NCBI GenBank assembly: GCA_014189895.1
Contig: BJFQ01000002.1
Span: 1 to 64,000 of the forward strand
From: Acidobacteriota bacterium
GTDB lineage: Bacteria > Acidobacteriota > Holophagae > Holophagales > Holophagaceae
Direction of reading: 5' to 3'
DNA: 64,000 nucleotides
Shown here: positions 56,177 through 63,481 of the stretch, one piece after another
How the letters are laid out: each line of letters starts with the position of its first letter
Numbering within the stretch: the stretch's first letter is position 1
The notes under the pieces: generated by a model
What the model was told of the DNA's origin: nothing
The model's input: only the letters and a program-made list of their open reading frames with translations
Database searches by the model: none
Position numbers and translations under genes: made by a program

Positions 56177-57118
56177 CTAGCTTTCGGGGTCCGGTAGGAG
56201 GCCCGCGCGCCTTAGGGTCGACAACCAATGCCGCCTACTCACCCTGCGAAGGGCTGATTTTCGGTTGAGTTTCCGCCATTGAGAAGAGGAGAAGGGGAGT
56301 TGCGACCTGGGAACACTGTGGACTGAGTTTGGCCCGCCCCAAACCTCGACATCTCCCCATAGTGGCCTTCGGTTCCATGGGCAAACCTCCTGGCAGATAT
56401 CGCATCCTGCGATCCAACCCGTCTCTCGAATAGCCTTAGCAACGATCGGAGGGGCCTCCCGCTCTGTTTCAATCGTATAAGTTGTCATACAAAGATTGGG
56501 ATTAAGTTCAAACGGGGCAAGAGCCCCCGTTGGGCAAGCATCCAGGCATGCCGAGCAAGTTCCACACTGTTCGAGAGGGAAAGGGTCATCTAGAGGCAAT
56601 TCAATGCTTAATAGGAGAACCCCTAAAAAACCCCAACTACCGTCTTGCTCGGCAATAAGTAAGGTATTTTTACCCTGCCACCCAATTCCAGCCCTTTGAG
56701 CAAGCTGCCGCTCCAGAAGGGGGGCGGTGTCAACGCAAGCCTTGCCTTCGATTATTGGGTCAAATTCATGGATGGCTTCCAAGATTCGATTGAGCTTTTT
56801 TTTAATAATCCAATGGTAATCGTCGCCCCAAAGATACCGCGAAGCTTTGTGGGTCCCCGATTCACCTGGAATTCGATCGGGGCGGGCGTAAGGATAAAAG
56901 ACGACTAAGGCCGTCCTGGAAGAAGCCTCTAGGCTTTTGGGGGAGAGGAGCTTAATGGGATCAAGATAGGGTAGGTGTCGGTGATAATCTTTTTCAAACC
57001 AACGATCCAACCTATCGGATTCAGACTGAAAGGGATCTAAGCTCGCTACACCTGCCCGACCAAAGCCTTCCTCTAGGGCTAGGTTGATAATCTTTTTTTT
57101 AAGGTCTTCAGGGTGCAT
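56177..57118 (-). CDS. queG: Epoxyqueuosine reductase
   Basis: 313 residues from ATG 57118 (a TTG three bases earlier is possible). Two 4Fe-4S clusters are in CGTCSACLDACPTGAL and CDICQEVCPWNR. The cobalamin-binding N-terminal part has CVDTAPLLERQLAQRAGIGW and GKNTLL. It reduces epoxyqueuosine to queuosine in tRNA. At 313 residues it is shorter than the E. coli enzyme (about 379) and lacks the C-terminal HEAT-like extension; many bacteria have this short form. Functionally linked with queE at 27821. Confidence 0.95.
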   Translation of the reverse strand: MHPEDLKKKIINLALEEGFGRAGVASLDPFQSESDRLDRWFEKDYHRHLPYLDPIKLLSPKSLEASSRTALVVFYPYARPDRIPGESGTHKASRYLWGDDYHWIIKKKLNRILEAIHEFDPIIEGKACVDTAPLLERQLAQRAGIGWQGKNTLLIAEQDGSWGFLGVLLLSIELPLDDPFPLEQCGTCSACLDACPTGALAPFELNPNLCMTTYTIETEREAPPIVAKAIRETGWIAGCDICQEVCPWNRRPLWGDVEVWGGPNSVHSVPRSQLPFSSSQWRKLNRKSALRRVSRRHWLSTLRRAGLLPDPES

Positions 57119-57210
57119 CAAGATGCTTTCTTTGCGAACTCTCGATAATAGTCGATTCTGGGTATAGTGATTTTGTCTTCCTTTGGATAGCCTAGGTAAA
57201 TGGACATCCT

Positions 57211-57849
57211 ATGAGAATGACCCCATCTAACTATCTTAGTTTGGCAAGGATCTTACTTGTGCCCGTATTAGTGGTGGTTTTGCTTACACGCATAGAGCAT
57301 TACCACATTATTGGAGTCCTTGTCTTTTGGATTGCTGCAATCACGGATGGCCTAGATGGTTATCTAGCTCGTCGTTGGAGGCAAGTAACCAAGCTAGGGG
57401 CATTGCTTGACCCCCTGGCTGACAAGATGCTGATTACGGGTGCACTTGTATCTTTAATTGAATTGCAACATGATGGACACAGCCTCGCCCCTGCGTGGAT
57501 GGTTTTTATCATTTTGATTAGGGAGTTTGCTATTACTGGATTAAGATCCATTGCGGCTGGAGACGGTGTGATCATTAGTGCCGGGACCCTTGGAAAATGG
57601 AAAGTCGGTCTTCAAATTACCGCTATTTCGCTACTCATTTTGGGTCCCAAATTAGATCAGTGGTTTTACGAGTGGACAGACCTAAGGGTATTTCAATATT
57701 TCATTACTCTCCGCTACCCCTTTGCATTTTTCTTAGGGATGGGAACTCTTATTTTATGGATTTCTCTTCTAGTAGCACTTTGGAGCGGCTACCGGTACCT
57801 CTCAACTTATTGGAACCATCTTCAATCAACAGGAGACTTTAAAAAATGA
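57211..57849 (+). CDS. pgsA: CDP-diacylglycerol-glycerol-3-phosphate 3-phosphatidyltransferase
   Basis: 212 residues. The CDP-alcohol phosphotransferase motif is complete: DGLDGYLARRWRQVTKLGAL followed by LDPLADK (DxxDGxxARxxxxxxxxGxxxDxxxD). Several transmembrane helices and FIILIREFAITGLRSIA fit PgsA. It makes phosphatidylglycerol phosphate at the inner membrane. The start is ATG 57211 or the in-frame ATG six bases later. The stop overlaps the ATG of the DUF502 gene (ATGA), starting a coupled trio. Confidence 0.95.
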   Translation: MRMTPSNYLSLARILLVPVLVVVLLTRIEHYHIIGVLVFWIAAITDGLDGYLARRWRQVTKLGALLDPLADKMLITGALVSLIELQHDGHSLAPAWMVFIILIREFAITGLRSIAAGDGVIISAGTLGKWKVGLQITAISLLILGPKLDQWFYEWTDLRVFQYFITLRYPFAFFLGMGTLILWISLLVALWSGYRYLSTYWNHLQSTGDFKK

Positions 57850-58457
57850 TTAAGCGCTATCTATGGACAGGCCTATTTACGATATTGCCCCTTCTAATCA
57901 CTTTTCTGATCTTGAAATTAGTCATCGGTTGGTTGATTTCACTTTACCTCGGGCCTCTCTCGGGATTGCTGAGTACATTCGGCTACAAAAACCCTTCCGA
58001 TATAGAACTTTTCATTTATTCTGTTGTAGGAACTTTTTTGGTTCTCCTCATTTTTGGAGCTTTAGTTGGTAATTCCATTGGTCGACAACTTTTGAAGTGG
58101 ATTGAGGAGCTGATCCTTAAAATTCCAATTCTAAAAAGTATCTATAGTTCTATCAGCCACCTGACATCAGCGATCCAAAATCCTAATAAAGCTAGTTTTA
58201 ATGAAGTCGTAATGGTTGAGTTTCCAAACGAAGGAAGTCAAACGCTTGGCTTTATTGCCCATAAAGATTGCTCTTGGATTAGCCCAGAAGGGACCGAATG
58301 GTATTCGGTTTTTGTACCTACATCGCCGAATCCTAGTAATGGATATGTCTTAATGTTGCCTAAGGCAAAAATCAAGCCAACGTCGATTCCTCCTGACGAG
58401 GCGTTTACTTGGGTTCTAAGTGGCGGAGTTATTACCCCCAAGGGATCTCGTCGATGA
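57846..58457 (+). CDS. DUF502 family membrane protein
   Basis: 203 residues with two hydrophobic regions near the N-terminus (about 7-33 and 55-78), then a soluble domain. KRYLWTGLFTILPLLITFLI, LLKWIEELILKIPILKSIYS and FVPTSPNPSNGYVLMLPK are family landmarks. DUF502 proteins are widespread and uncharacterised; related plant proteins affect vesicle traffic. It is translationally coupled on both sides (ATGA overlaps with pgsA and with the next SDR), so a role tied to membrane lipids is possible but unproven. Confidence 0.9.
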   Translation: MIKRYLWTGLFTILPLLITFLILKLVIGWLISLYLGPLSGLLSTFGYKNPSDIELFIYSVVGTFLVLLIFGALVGNSIGRQLLKWIEELILKIPILKSIYSSISHLTSAIQNPNKASFNEVVMVEFPNEGSQTLGFIAHKDCSWISPEGTEWYSVFVPTSPNPSNGYVLMLPKAKIKPTSIPPDEAFTWVLSGGVITPKGSRR

Positions 58458-59194
58458 CTAGTCAGCCTTTTGAGGGTAGACAGATTCTAATCACTGGAGC
58501 TGGGAGTGGAATAGGAAGAGCTACGGCCCGCAAACTGTATTCCTTGGGGGCAAAATTAATATTAGTTGGGCGTCGCTTAGATAAACTCAAAGAAACCTTG
58601 CCGAAGGCTCAAGCAGTTAGCTTAGATCATAGCGATGAAAGCGCAGTGATGAAATTCGCAAAGCAGTGCGGACCGCTGGATGGCCTCTTTCTTAACGCAG
58701 GATCTTATGAAAGCGGGAATGTAGAGAAGGGTGACCCAGCGATCTTTCGCCGTATGATTAAAGAGAATTTAGTAGGCCCTTGGAATATGACCCACTATTT
58801 AGGTTCACATTTGACCGAGGGGTCCAGCGTTGTCCTCACGGGCTCTAATTTGGGCATTCGAGCAATTCCTTTGAGCGCGGGCTATGGTGTTGCCAAGGCG
58901 GGAGTTCACATGTTGGCACAATATCTCTCTCAGGAATGGGGATCTAGGCAAATCCGAGTCAATGCGATTGCCCCAGGTCCAGTAGCGACAGATATGCTTC
59001 TCGACCGGATCAAAGAAGCCCTTGAGCCAGAGCAGAGGCTGAATGATCTAAAAAAAGTCAATCCGCTCAATCGCATTGGGCAAGCAGAAGAGATTGCCTC
59101 GCTGGTTGTTTACCTTCTAGGACCCGAGAGTCAGTGGCTTTCAGGCGCAGTTATTCCTTTTGATGGTGGAGCAGGGGCTGTTCACCCTAATTAA
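58454..59194 (+). CDS. Short-chain dehydrogenase/reductase (glucose/ketoreductase type)
   Basis: 246 residues from ATG 58454, coupled to the DUF502 gene by an ATGA overlap. TGAGSGIGRATARKL binds the cofactor; LNAGSY takes the place of NNAG; Ser, Tyr and Lys of the active site are in VLTGSNLGIRAIPLSAGYGV and AKAGVHML; VNAIAPGPVATDM and a C-terminal GAVIPFDGGAGA complete it. Position -1 of the usual SSxxG strand is TGS, a common variant. Substrate unknown. The stop overlaps that of the convergent MFS gene. Confidence 0.88.
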   Translation: MTSQPFEGRQILITGAGSGIGRATARKLYSLGAKLILVGRRLDKLKETLPKAQAVSLDHSDESAVMKFAKQCGPLDGLFLNAGSYESGNVEKGDPAIFRRMIKENLVGPWNMTHYLGSHLTEGSSVVLTGSNLGIRAIPLSAGYGVAKAGVHMLAQYLSQEWGSRQIRVNAIAPGPVATDMLLDRIKEALEPEQRLNDLKKVNPLNRIGQAEEIASLVVYLLGPESQWLSGAVIPFDGGAGAVHPN

Positions 59195-60411
59195 TCCTCT
59201 AGGAACTCTAGAGATCGGCTATGGGTTTCTTGCATTCCATAGATAGATAGAAACCCTATGGTAAATACAACAACTCCGATTAGCAGGGCCGAAGTTAAGT
59301 TTCCAATACGGTGATTCAGGAAGAGGAATACAATCGACATGGGACTTACGGACCACCGAACAAAATTAGGGACTGAAGTAGTTACCGTCGATCGAAGATT
59401 CGTGCCGAAATGCTCACTTGCAGTGGTTACAAAAACGGCCCAATAGCCCAAGGCAATCCCGAAGATGAAGGCCAAAAGATAGAACTGTGATGCGTTGAGT
59501 CCTGGAGTTGTAAGAAAGACGAGAGAGCAAACAGCACTAAGGGAGACGAAGAAAAAGAGAATTTTTTTACGACTCTCTAGGATCTGACTAAGAAATCCAC
59601 TTAGTAAATCACCAATAACTAGTCCTGCATAGCATGACGCAATAGCGTTACCCGCTTGAATTGCATCGGTATAGCGGAGAGAGATGGCAAACTCAGGAGA
59701 GTAGAACATCAAGATTCCAACTCCATACCAAAGAGGAATTCCAACTCCCACGCACCGAGCAAAACGCAGAAATCGCTCTCGGGTTTTGAAAAGAGAAAGA
59801 AAATCCCCCTGAGGAATATCTTTACGTTGGACTTCTTTGAATAGTATGCTTTCGCCCACCCCGACTCTCAGCAGTAAAAGGGCTAGTCCTAAAATACCCC
59901 CCGTAAGATATGCGTGGTTCCAAGATAGATGTTGGCCGGCTAGATTAGCAACGACAGCCCCACTGACACCCACGGAAGCTACGATAGTAGTTCCATACCC
60001 TCGAATATCAGAAGGAAGCGATTCTCCGACAAGTGTTATAGCAGCCCCTAATTCACCCGCTAGGCCAAATCCAGCAATTAACCGGCAGATGGCATATTGA
60101 GGAACAGTGGTAACGAAAGCATTGGCAATATTAGCGATTGAATAAACGGCAATCGATCCAAACAGGACGGAGAGCCGCCCTTTCTTATCGCCAAGAATTC
60201 CCCAAAAGATACCCCCAATGACGAGTCCCCATACCTGCATATTTTGGAGAAATATGCCCACAGGAAGTGTTTCCTCGAGGGGAATCCCAATACCGATTAG
60301 GCTTTGCTGTCGGACAATTCCAAAAAGCAGCAAATCAAAAATATCAACAAAATAACCTAAAGCTGCTACTAGAACAGTCAAAGTGCATGCTCGACGGATA
60401 TTATTTAACAT
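59191..60411 (-). CDS. Major facilitator superfamily transporter (metabolite:H+ symporter-like)
   Basis: 406 residues with about twelve hydrophobic helices. The conserved loop after helix 2 is GILGDKKGRLSVLFGS (GxxxDxxGR type), and the RLIAGFGLAGELGAAITLVGE segment of helix 4 is typical of the ProP/ShiA/AAHS metabolite symporters. It likely imports a carboxylate, amino acid derivative or sugar-like compound; the substrate is not predictable. It starts eight bases after the acyl-CoA dehydrogenase stop, so the two are cotranscribed, suggesting uptake linked to acyl-CoA catabolism. Confidence 0.88.
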   Translation of the reverse strand: MLNNIRRACTLTVLVAALGYFVDIFDLLLFGIVRQQSLIGIGIPLEETLPVGIFLQNMQVWGLVIGGIFWGILGDKKGRLSVLFGSIAVYSIANIANAFVTTVPQYAICRLIAGFGLAGELGAAITLVGESLPSDIRGYGTTIVASVGVSGAVVANLAGQHLSWNHAYLTGGILGLALLLLRVGVGESILFKEVQRKDIPQGDFLSLFKTRERFLRFARCVGVGIPLWYGVGILMFYSPEFAISLRYTDAIQAGNAIASCYAGLVIGDLLSGFLSQILESRKKILFFFVSLSAVCSLVFLTTPGLNASQFYLLAFIFGIALGYWAVFVTTASEHFGTNLRSTVTTSVPNFVRWSVSPMSIVFLFLNHRIGNLTSALLIGVVVFTIGFLSIYGMQETHSRSLEFLED

Positions 60412-60419
60412 AAATCGGT

Positions 60420-62318
60420 TTAAGGCCTTCCAAATTCCATAAATTCGATCTCTTTGTCGAGGGTTACGCCATGCTCCATAAATTTATATTCTCCCTCTAG
60501 AATTGCTCGAGACAATTTAACCTTTTGAATATCGTCATTGGAATCAAGATCGTTAAATTTGCTTTGTATGCGACGAAGCATCTTACGAGCGAAGAGATCG
60601 GCTAACCTTGTTTTCGCTTTCGCATCACTTTTATTCAATTTCAGTTGATCATTAGCGTGAATAATCGCTGCAGAAAGAGCAAAAAGATCTGCGCCAATAT
60701 CGACAGCTCGGAAAAGAGTTGCCTGTTTCTTTTCCAGCTTGGGGCCGTTCAAAACCATCTGGTGAAAGATAGACCTACTAAGCCTCCGGGCAAACCTCTC
60801 AGATTTCCTGAGGTGCTGACCGAGCGAGCCATAGGAGTGGTATTTAAAAAAGGTCGATAATCCCCACCAACGGGAAGGGTACCACCAGGCATAGAATTTG
60901 ATCACTTTGGGGATCGCTTTGATTCTAGTGCCCCAACTGCTTTTCGGATTCACTAAATCCCAAGCCTTCGACAAATGCTTATCGAGAGCTTCGCGGGCAA
61001 TAAAAAGATGCATGATCTCTGAACTACCTTCAAAAATTAAATTAATTCTAAAATCCCTCAGCATGCGCTCAATACCAACACCTGCTTCGCCTCGGTTAAT
61101 TAAGCTATCGGCAGTTTCAAACCCTCGCCCACCCCTGATCTGAAGGGTTGTATCCACCATTTTCCAGCCTTCTTCGGTAGTCCATAATTTGGCAACTGCA
61201 GCCTCAAGGCGAATATCCCGAGTTCCTTCGTCAGCCATGCGATTGCAAAGATAGGCCATGGACTCAATAGCAAAAGAAGTGGTCGTGATATCGGAAATCA
61301 TGTGAGCGACGGCTTCGTGCTTGCCGATAACGTTGCCCCACTGATATCTTTTCGCTCCCCAAGCACGAACAATTTGAGTAAGGCGCCTGCCTCCACCCAC
61401 TACCCCATTAGGGATCGAGAGGCGACCCGTATTGAGAGTCACGAGAGCTAATTTAAGACCCTTACCTTCTTTCCAAAGGAGGTTGTCTTTAGGGATACGC
61501 ACATTAGTGAAACGTATGACTCCATTTTCAAGGGCGCGCATGCCCATAAAATGGCATCGAGTCACGACCTCAACTCCCTGCCAACCTCTTTCTACAATCA
61601 CAGCCGATATTTTCTTGGTGTCTTCGTGGCGAGCCATCACAACATAGAGCCCCGCGATAGTCCCATTGGTGCACCAGAGCTTCTCCCCGTTGAGAATGAA
61701 GTCTCCTTCGGGTGTTCGACTGAGCGTTGTGCTTAAATTGGCGGGATCTGAACCGACCTCTCCTTCCGTGAGAGCAAAAGCCGTAATCATTCCTCGGGCT
61801 ACTTGAGGTAAATATTTTTCTTTTTGAGCGTCAGTTCCAAAATGCATCAAGGGGTTAGGGATCCCAATACTTTGATGTGCTGACAGCAAAGCCAACACAT
61901 TTGAATCTTGTGATCCAAGTAATTCCATAATTTTTCCGTACTCAGATAATGTAAATCCTAAGCCTCCATATTTTTTGGGTATTTTCATTCCCATGGCACC
62001 CATCTCGGCCAGTTTTGTGATTACTTCAGGAGGATACTGGCCTTCGCGGTCAATTCGATTGGAGTCCACTTCGGTTTCAAGAAATATCTTCATCTGGGCA
62101 TAAAACTTGTCGAAATCTTCACTGAAAGGCTTAGCGGGAGGCACAGAACTTAGAATCTTTATATCAAAAGAGCCCCCAAATATTTCTTTAATGAAACTTT
62201 CAGAAGTCCAAGCATCTTGTCTAGCGTCCTCGGCCACCTGTCTTGATTCTTCTTCGGACAATCTCTTACCGGTGTTTCCGTTTATATCAATAGCCTTGTT
62301 TTGATAGCTTGTTGCCAT
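60420..62318 (-). CDS. Acyl-CoA dehydrogenase with C-terminal extension
   Basis: 632 residues from ATG 62318, nine bases behind GAGGAG; a TTG six bases upstream is possible. The acyl-CoA dehydrogenase core (about 75-465) has AFALTEGEVGSDPANLSTTL (FAD/substrate contact), KLWCTNGTIAG, QIRGGRGFET and MLRDFRINLIFEGSSEIMHL; the Glu of the latter motif is the likely catalytic base. An extra helical C-terminal domain (about 470-632) is found in the large VLCAD-like bacterial enzymes. It oxidises acyl-CoA in beta-oxidation. An N-terminal segment of about 60 residues precedes the core. Confidence 0.93.
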   Translation of the reverse strand: MATSYQNKAIDINGNTGKRLSEEESRQVAEDARQDAWTSESFIKEIFGGSFDIKILSSVPPAKPFSEDFDKFYAQMKIFLETEVDSNRIDREGQYPPEVITKLAEMGAMGMKIPKKYGGLGFTLSEYGKIMELLGSQDSNVLALLSAHQSIGIPNPLMHFGTDAQKEKYLPQVARGMITAFALTEGEVGSDPANLSTTLSRTPEGDFILNGEKLWCTNGTIAGLYVVMARHEDTKKISAVIVERGWQGVEVVTRCHFMGMRALENGVIRFTNVRIPKDNLLWKEGKGLKLALVTLNTGRLSIPNGVVGGGRRLTQIVRAWGAKRYQWGNVIGKHEAVAHMISDITTTSFAIESMAYLCNRMADEGTRDIRLEAAVAKLWTTEEGWKMVDTTLQIRGGRGFETADSLINRGEAGVGIERMLRDFRINLIFEGSSEIMHLFIAREALDKHLSKAWDLVNPKSSWGTRIKAIPKVIKFYAWWYPSRWWGLSTFFKYHSYGSLGQHLRKSERFARRLSRSIFHQMVLNGPKLEKKQATLFRAVDIGADLFALSAAIIHANDQLKLNKSDAKAKTRLADLFARKMLRRIQSKFNDLDSNDDIQKVKLSRAILEGEYKFMEHGVTLDKEIEFMEFGRP

Positions 62319-62379
62319 TGTCAACTTCTCCTCGATTCTATATTCTACTTGAATTACGGTAAGAGGCTAGGTCGCTGTT

Positions 62380-62407
62380 CTAATAACTAGATAAAGGGAA
62401 TAAACAA
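62380..62407 (-). promoter_or_regulatory. Possible acyl-CoA dehydrogenase promoter
   Basis: On the minus strand TTGTTT (62407-62402) and TATTAG (62385-62380) are 16 bases apart, about 60 bases before the acyl-CoA dehydrogenase start. Each hexamer matches the consensus at four positions. Confidence 0.35.
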
Positions 62408-62743
62408 TATTTTTATGGGGTAATTATCTATCACCTTGCGGTCCCCCCCCTTTATCTTCGTTCCAAGATAGATCTCTCCAGAAATGTCCCTGGGATCAAA
62501 CTCATTCAATAATCAATCTGTGTCTGAAGTAGTTCAATTTTATGCTCTCTATCGCGAATTCCTTCCCTGCATAAATGTGGAAGATCTATGGTGTTTACAA
62601 GTTGACCAAAAGGTTTAATGGATCTTCGATTGCTTGCGGGACCCATTTTTTGGCACCCGGCTATTTTAAGCAAAAATCACATAACTGTCGTGACTCGAGT
62701 TGAAACTAAGTTACCTCTTGGTAGTTTTAATCGATCATTCCAT

Positions 62744-62771
62744 TTGACGATCTCATAACATAGGTTAAAAT
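62744..62771 (+). promoter_or_regulatory. Promoter of tRNA-Arg(ACG)
   Basis: TTGACG (62744-62749) and TAAAAT (62766-62771) are 16 bases apart, and the predicted start site lies only a few bases before the tRNA 5' end at 62782. Both hexamers match the sigma70 consensus at five of six positions. Confidence 0.65.
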
Positions 62772-62781
62772 CAGTGTTTCG

Positions 62782-62858
62782 GCACCCGTAGCTCAGCTGG
62801 ATAGAGCATCAGACTACGAATCTGGAGGTCGGGAGTTCGAATCTCTCCGGGTGCACCA
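62782..62858 (+). tRNA. tRNA-Arg (anticodon ACG)
   Basis: The acceptor arms GCACCCG and CGGGTGC pair perfectly. The D stem is GCTC/GAGC, the anticodon loop CTACGAA gives ACG (A34 would be converted to inosine by TadA and read CGN codons), and the T loop is TTCGAAT. The CCA end is encoded. A phage-type exonuclease gene ends eight bases beyond the 3' end. Confidence 0.97.
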
Positions 62859-62865
62859 TTTGAGC

Positions 62866-63453
62866 CTAGGGCTCAATTCTTTTACAAACATTTTCGAACC
62901 AAAAGTATCTGCATTTTTCAAGCATTTGATTCTCGAGAATAGGATCTCGAAACAGTTCGTACTGTCGATATTCTTCATTCTGAAGAAGTACAGCTAGATC
63001 CCACTGGGTCAATTCGGTCAGGGCCATGTACCAACGGCATTGCCACATGTATTCCTCGGGTATAAAAATCTCAGCATTATTGGCGGAGCTCCAATATCGC
63101 TTATTCGACCCCGTCTTAATTTCAAGACCCTTGATCCATTCCCCTTTTTCATTGACCACAATGCCATCAGGGTTTCCAATAATCCACGATTCCTTTGGAT
63201 GGATCAAGTGGCCTACTTGAGCCACGGTGATTTTGTTCTTTTCTGAATACATTCCGATGATGCGTGGCTCCGCCTCAATACCATGGAGCATAGCCGGATT
63301 CATAACGGATGGGGTACTTAAGCCCAACTTATCCCTATAGACATCTAATGCCTTGCCCCATTTAGATCTACCTAAGATCTTAGCGACATCAGTCCCTGTA
63401 ATACCCTGGCGTCGAAGCTCTAGCCATTCTTCTCGGGTCTGAGTGTTTGCCAT
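62866..63453 (-). CDS. YqaJ-type viral recombinase / lambda exonuclease-like nuclease
   Basis: 195 residues. REEWLELRRQGITGTDVAKI followed by LG is the YqaJ opening (tRxxGIgaSdia type). The PD-(D/E)XK nuclease core reads HGIEAEP, then NPDGIV and LEIKTGS (catalytic Asp, Glu and Lys), and YMWQCRWYMALT follows as in lambda exonuclease relatives. Such enzymes degrade one strand of double-stranded DNA and work with a single-strand annealing protein in phage recombination. No RecT/Bet-like gene is visible nearby. AAGGA abuts the ATG, an unusually tight ribosome site. The gene lies between tRNA-Arg and moeA. Confidence 0.88.
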   Translation of the reverse strand: MANTQTREEWLELRRQGITGTDVAKILGRSKWGKALDVYRDKLGLSTPSVMNPAMLHGIEAEPRIIGMYSEKNKITVAQVGHLIHPKESWIIGNPDGIVVNEKGEWIKGLEIKTGSNKRYWSSANNAEIFIPEEYMWQCRWYMALTELTQWDLAVLLQNEEYRQYELFRDPILENQMLEKCRYFWFENVCKRIEP

Positions 63454-63481
63454 TCCTTAAGAATAACGAATAGGATGTGAA

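Larger units (their letters stand above)
62325..62780. other. 456-base gap before tRNA-Arg(ACG), largely without recognisable content
   Basis: This is the largest gene-poor stretch in the window. It holds a possible acyl-CoA dehydrogenase promoter (62380-62407), a run of eight C (62443-62450), and the tRNA promoter near its right end. A 44-codon frame (62484-62618) has no ribosome site and no recognised similarity. GGCACCCG, the first eight bases before and into the tRNA, also occurs at 62652-62659; this is too short to call a repeat. The region could be decayed sequence linked to the neighbouring phage-type gene. Confidence 0.5.

Noticed and set aside
62484-62618. 44-codon plus-strand frame (begins MSLGSNSFNN) in the gap before tRNA-Arg(ACG)
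   Set aside because: No Shine-Dalgarno site, no recognised motif, and length within chance expectation for this base composition. Kept only as a note in the gap entry.
62652-62659. GGCACCCG repeated before and at the start of tRNA-Arg(ACG)
   Set aside because: Eight bases only, with no further match on either side, so not an attachment-site duplication.
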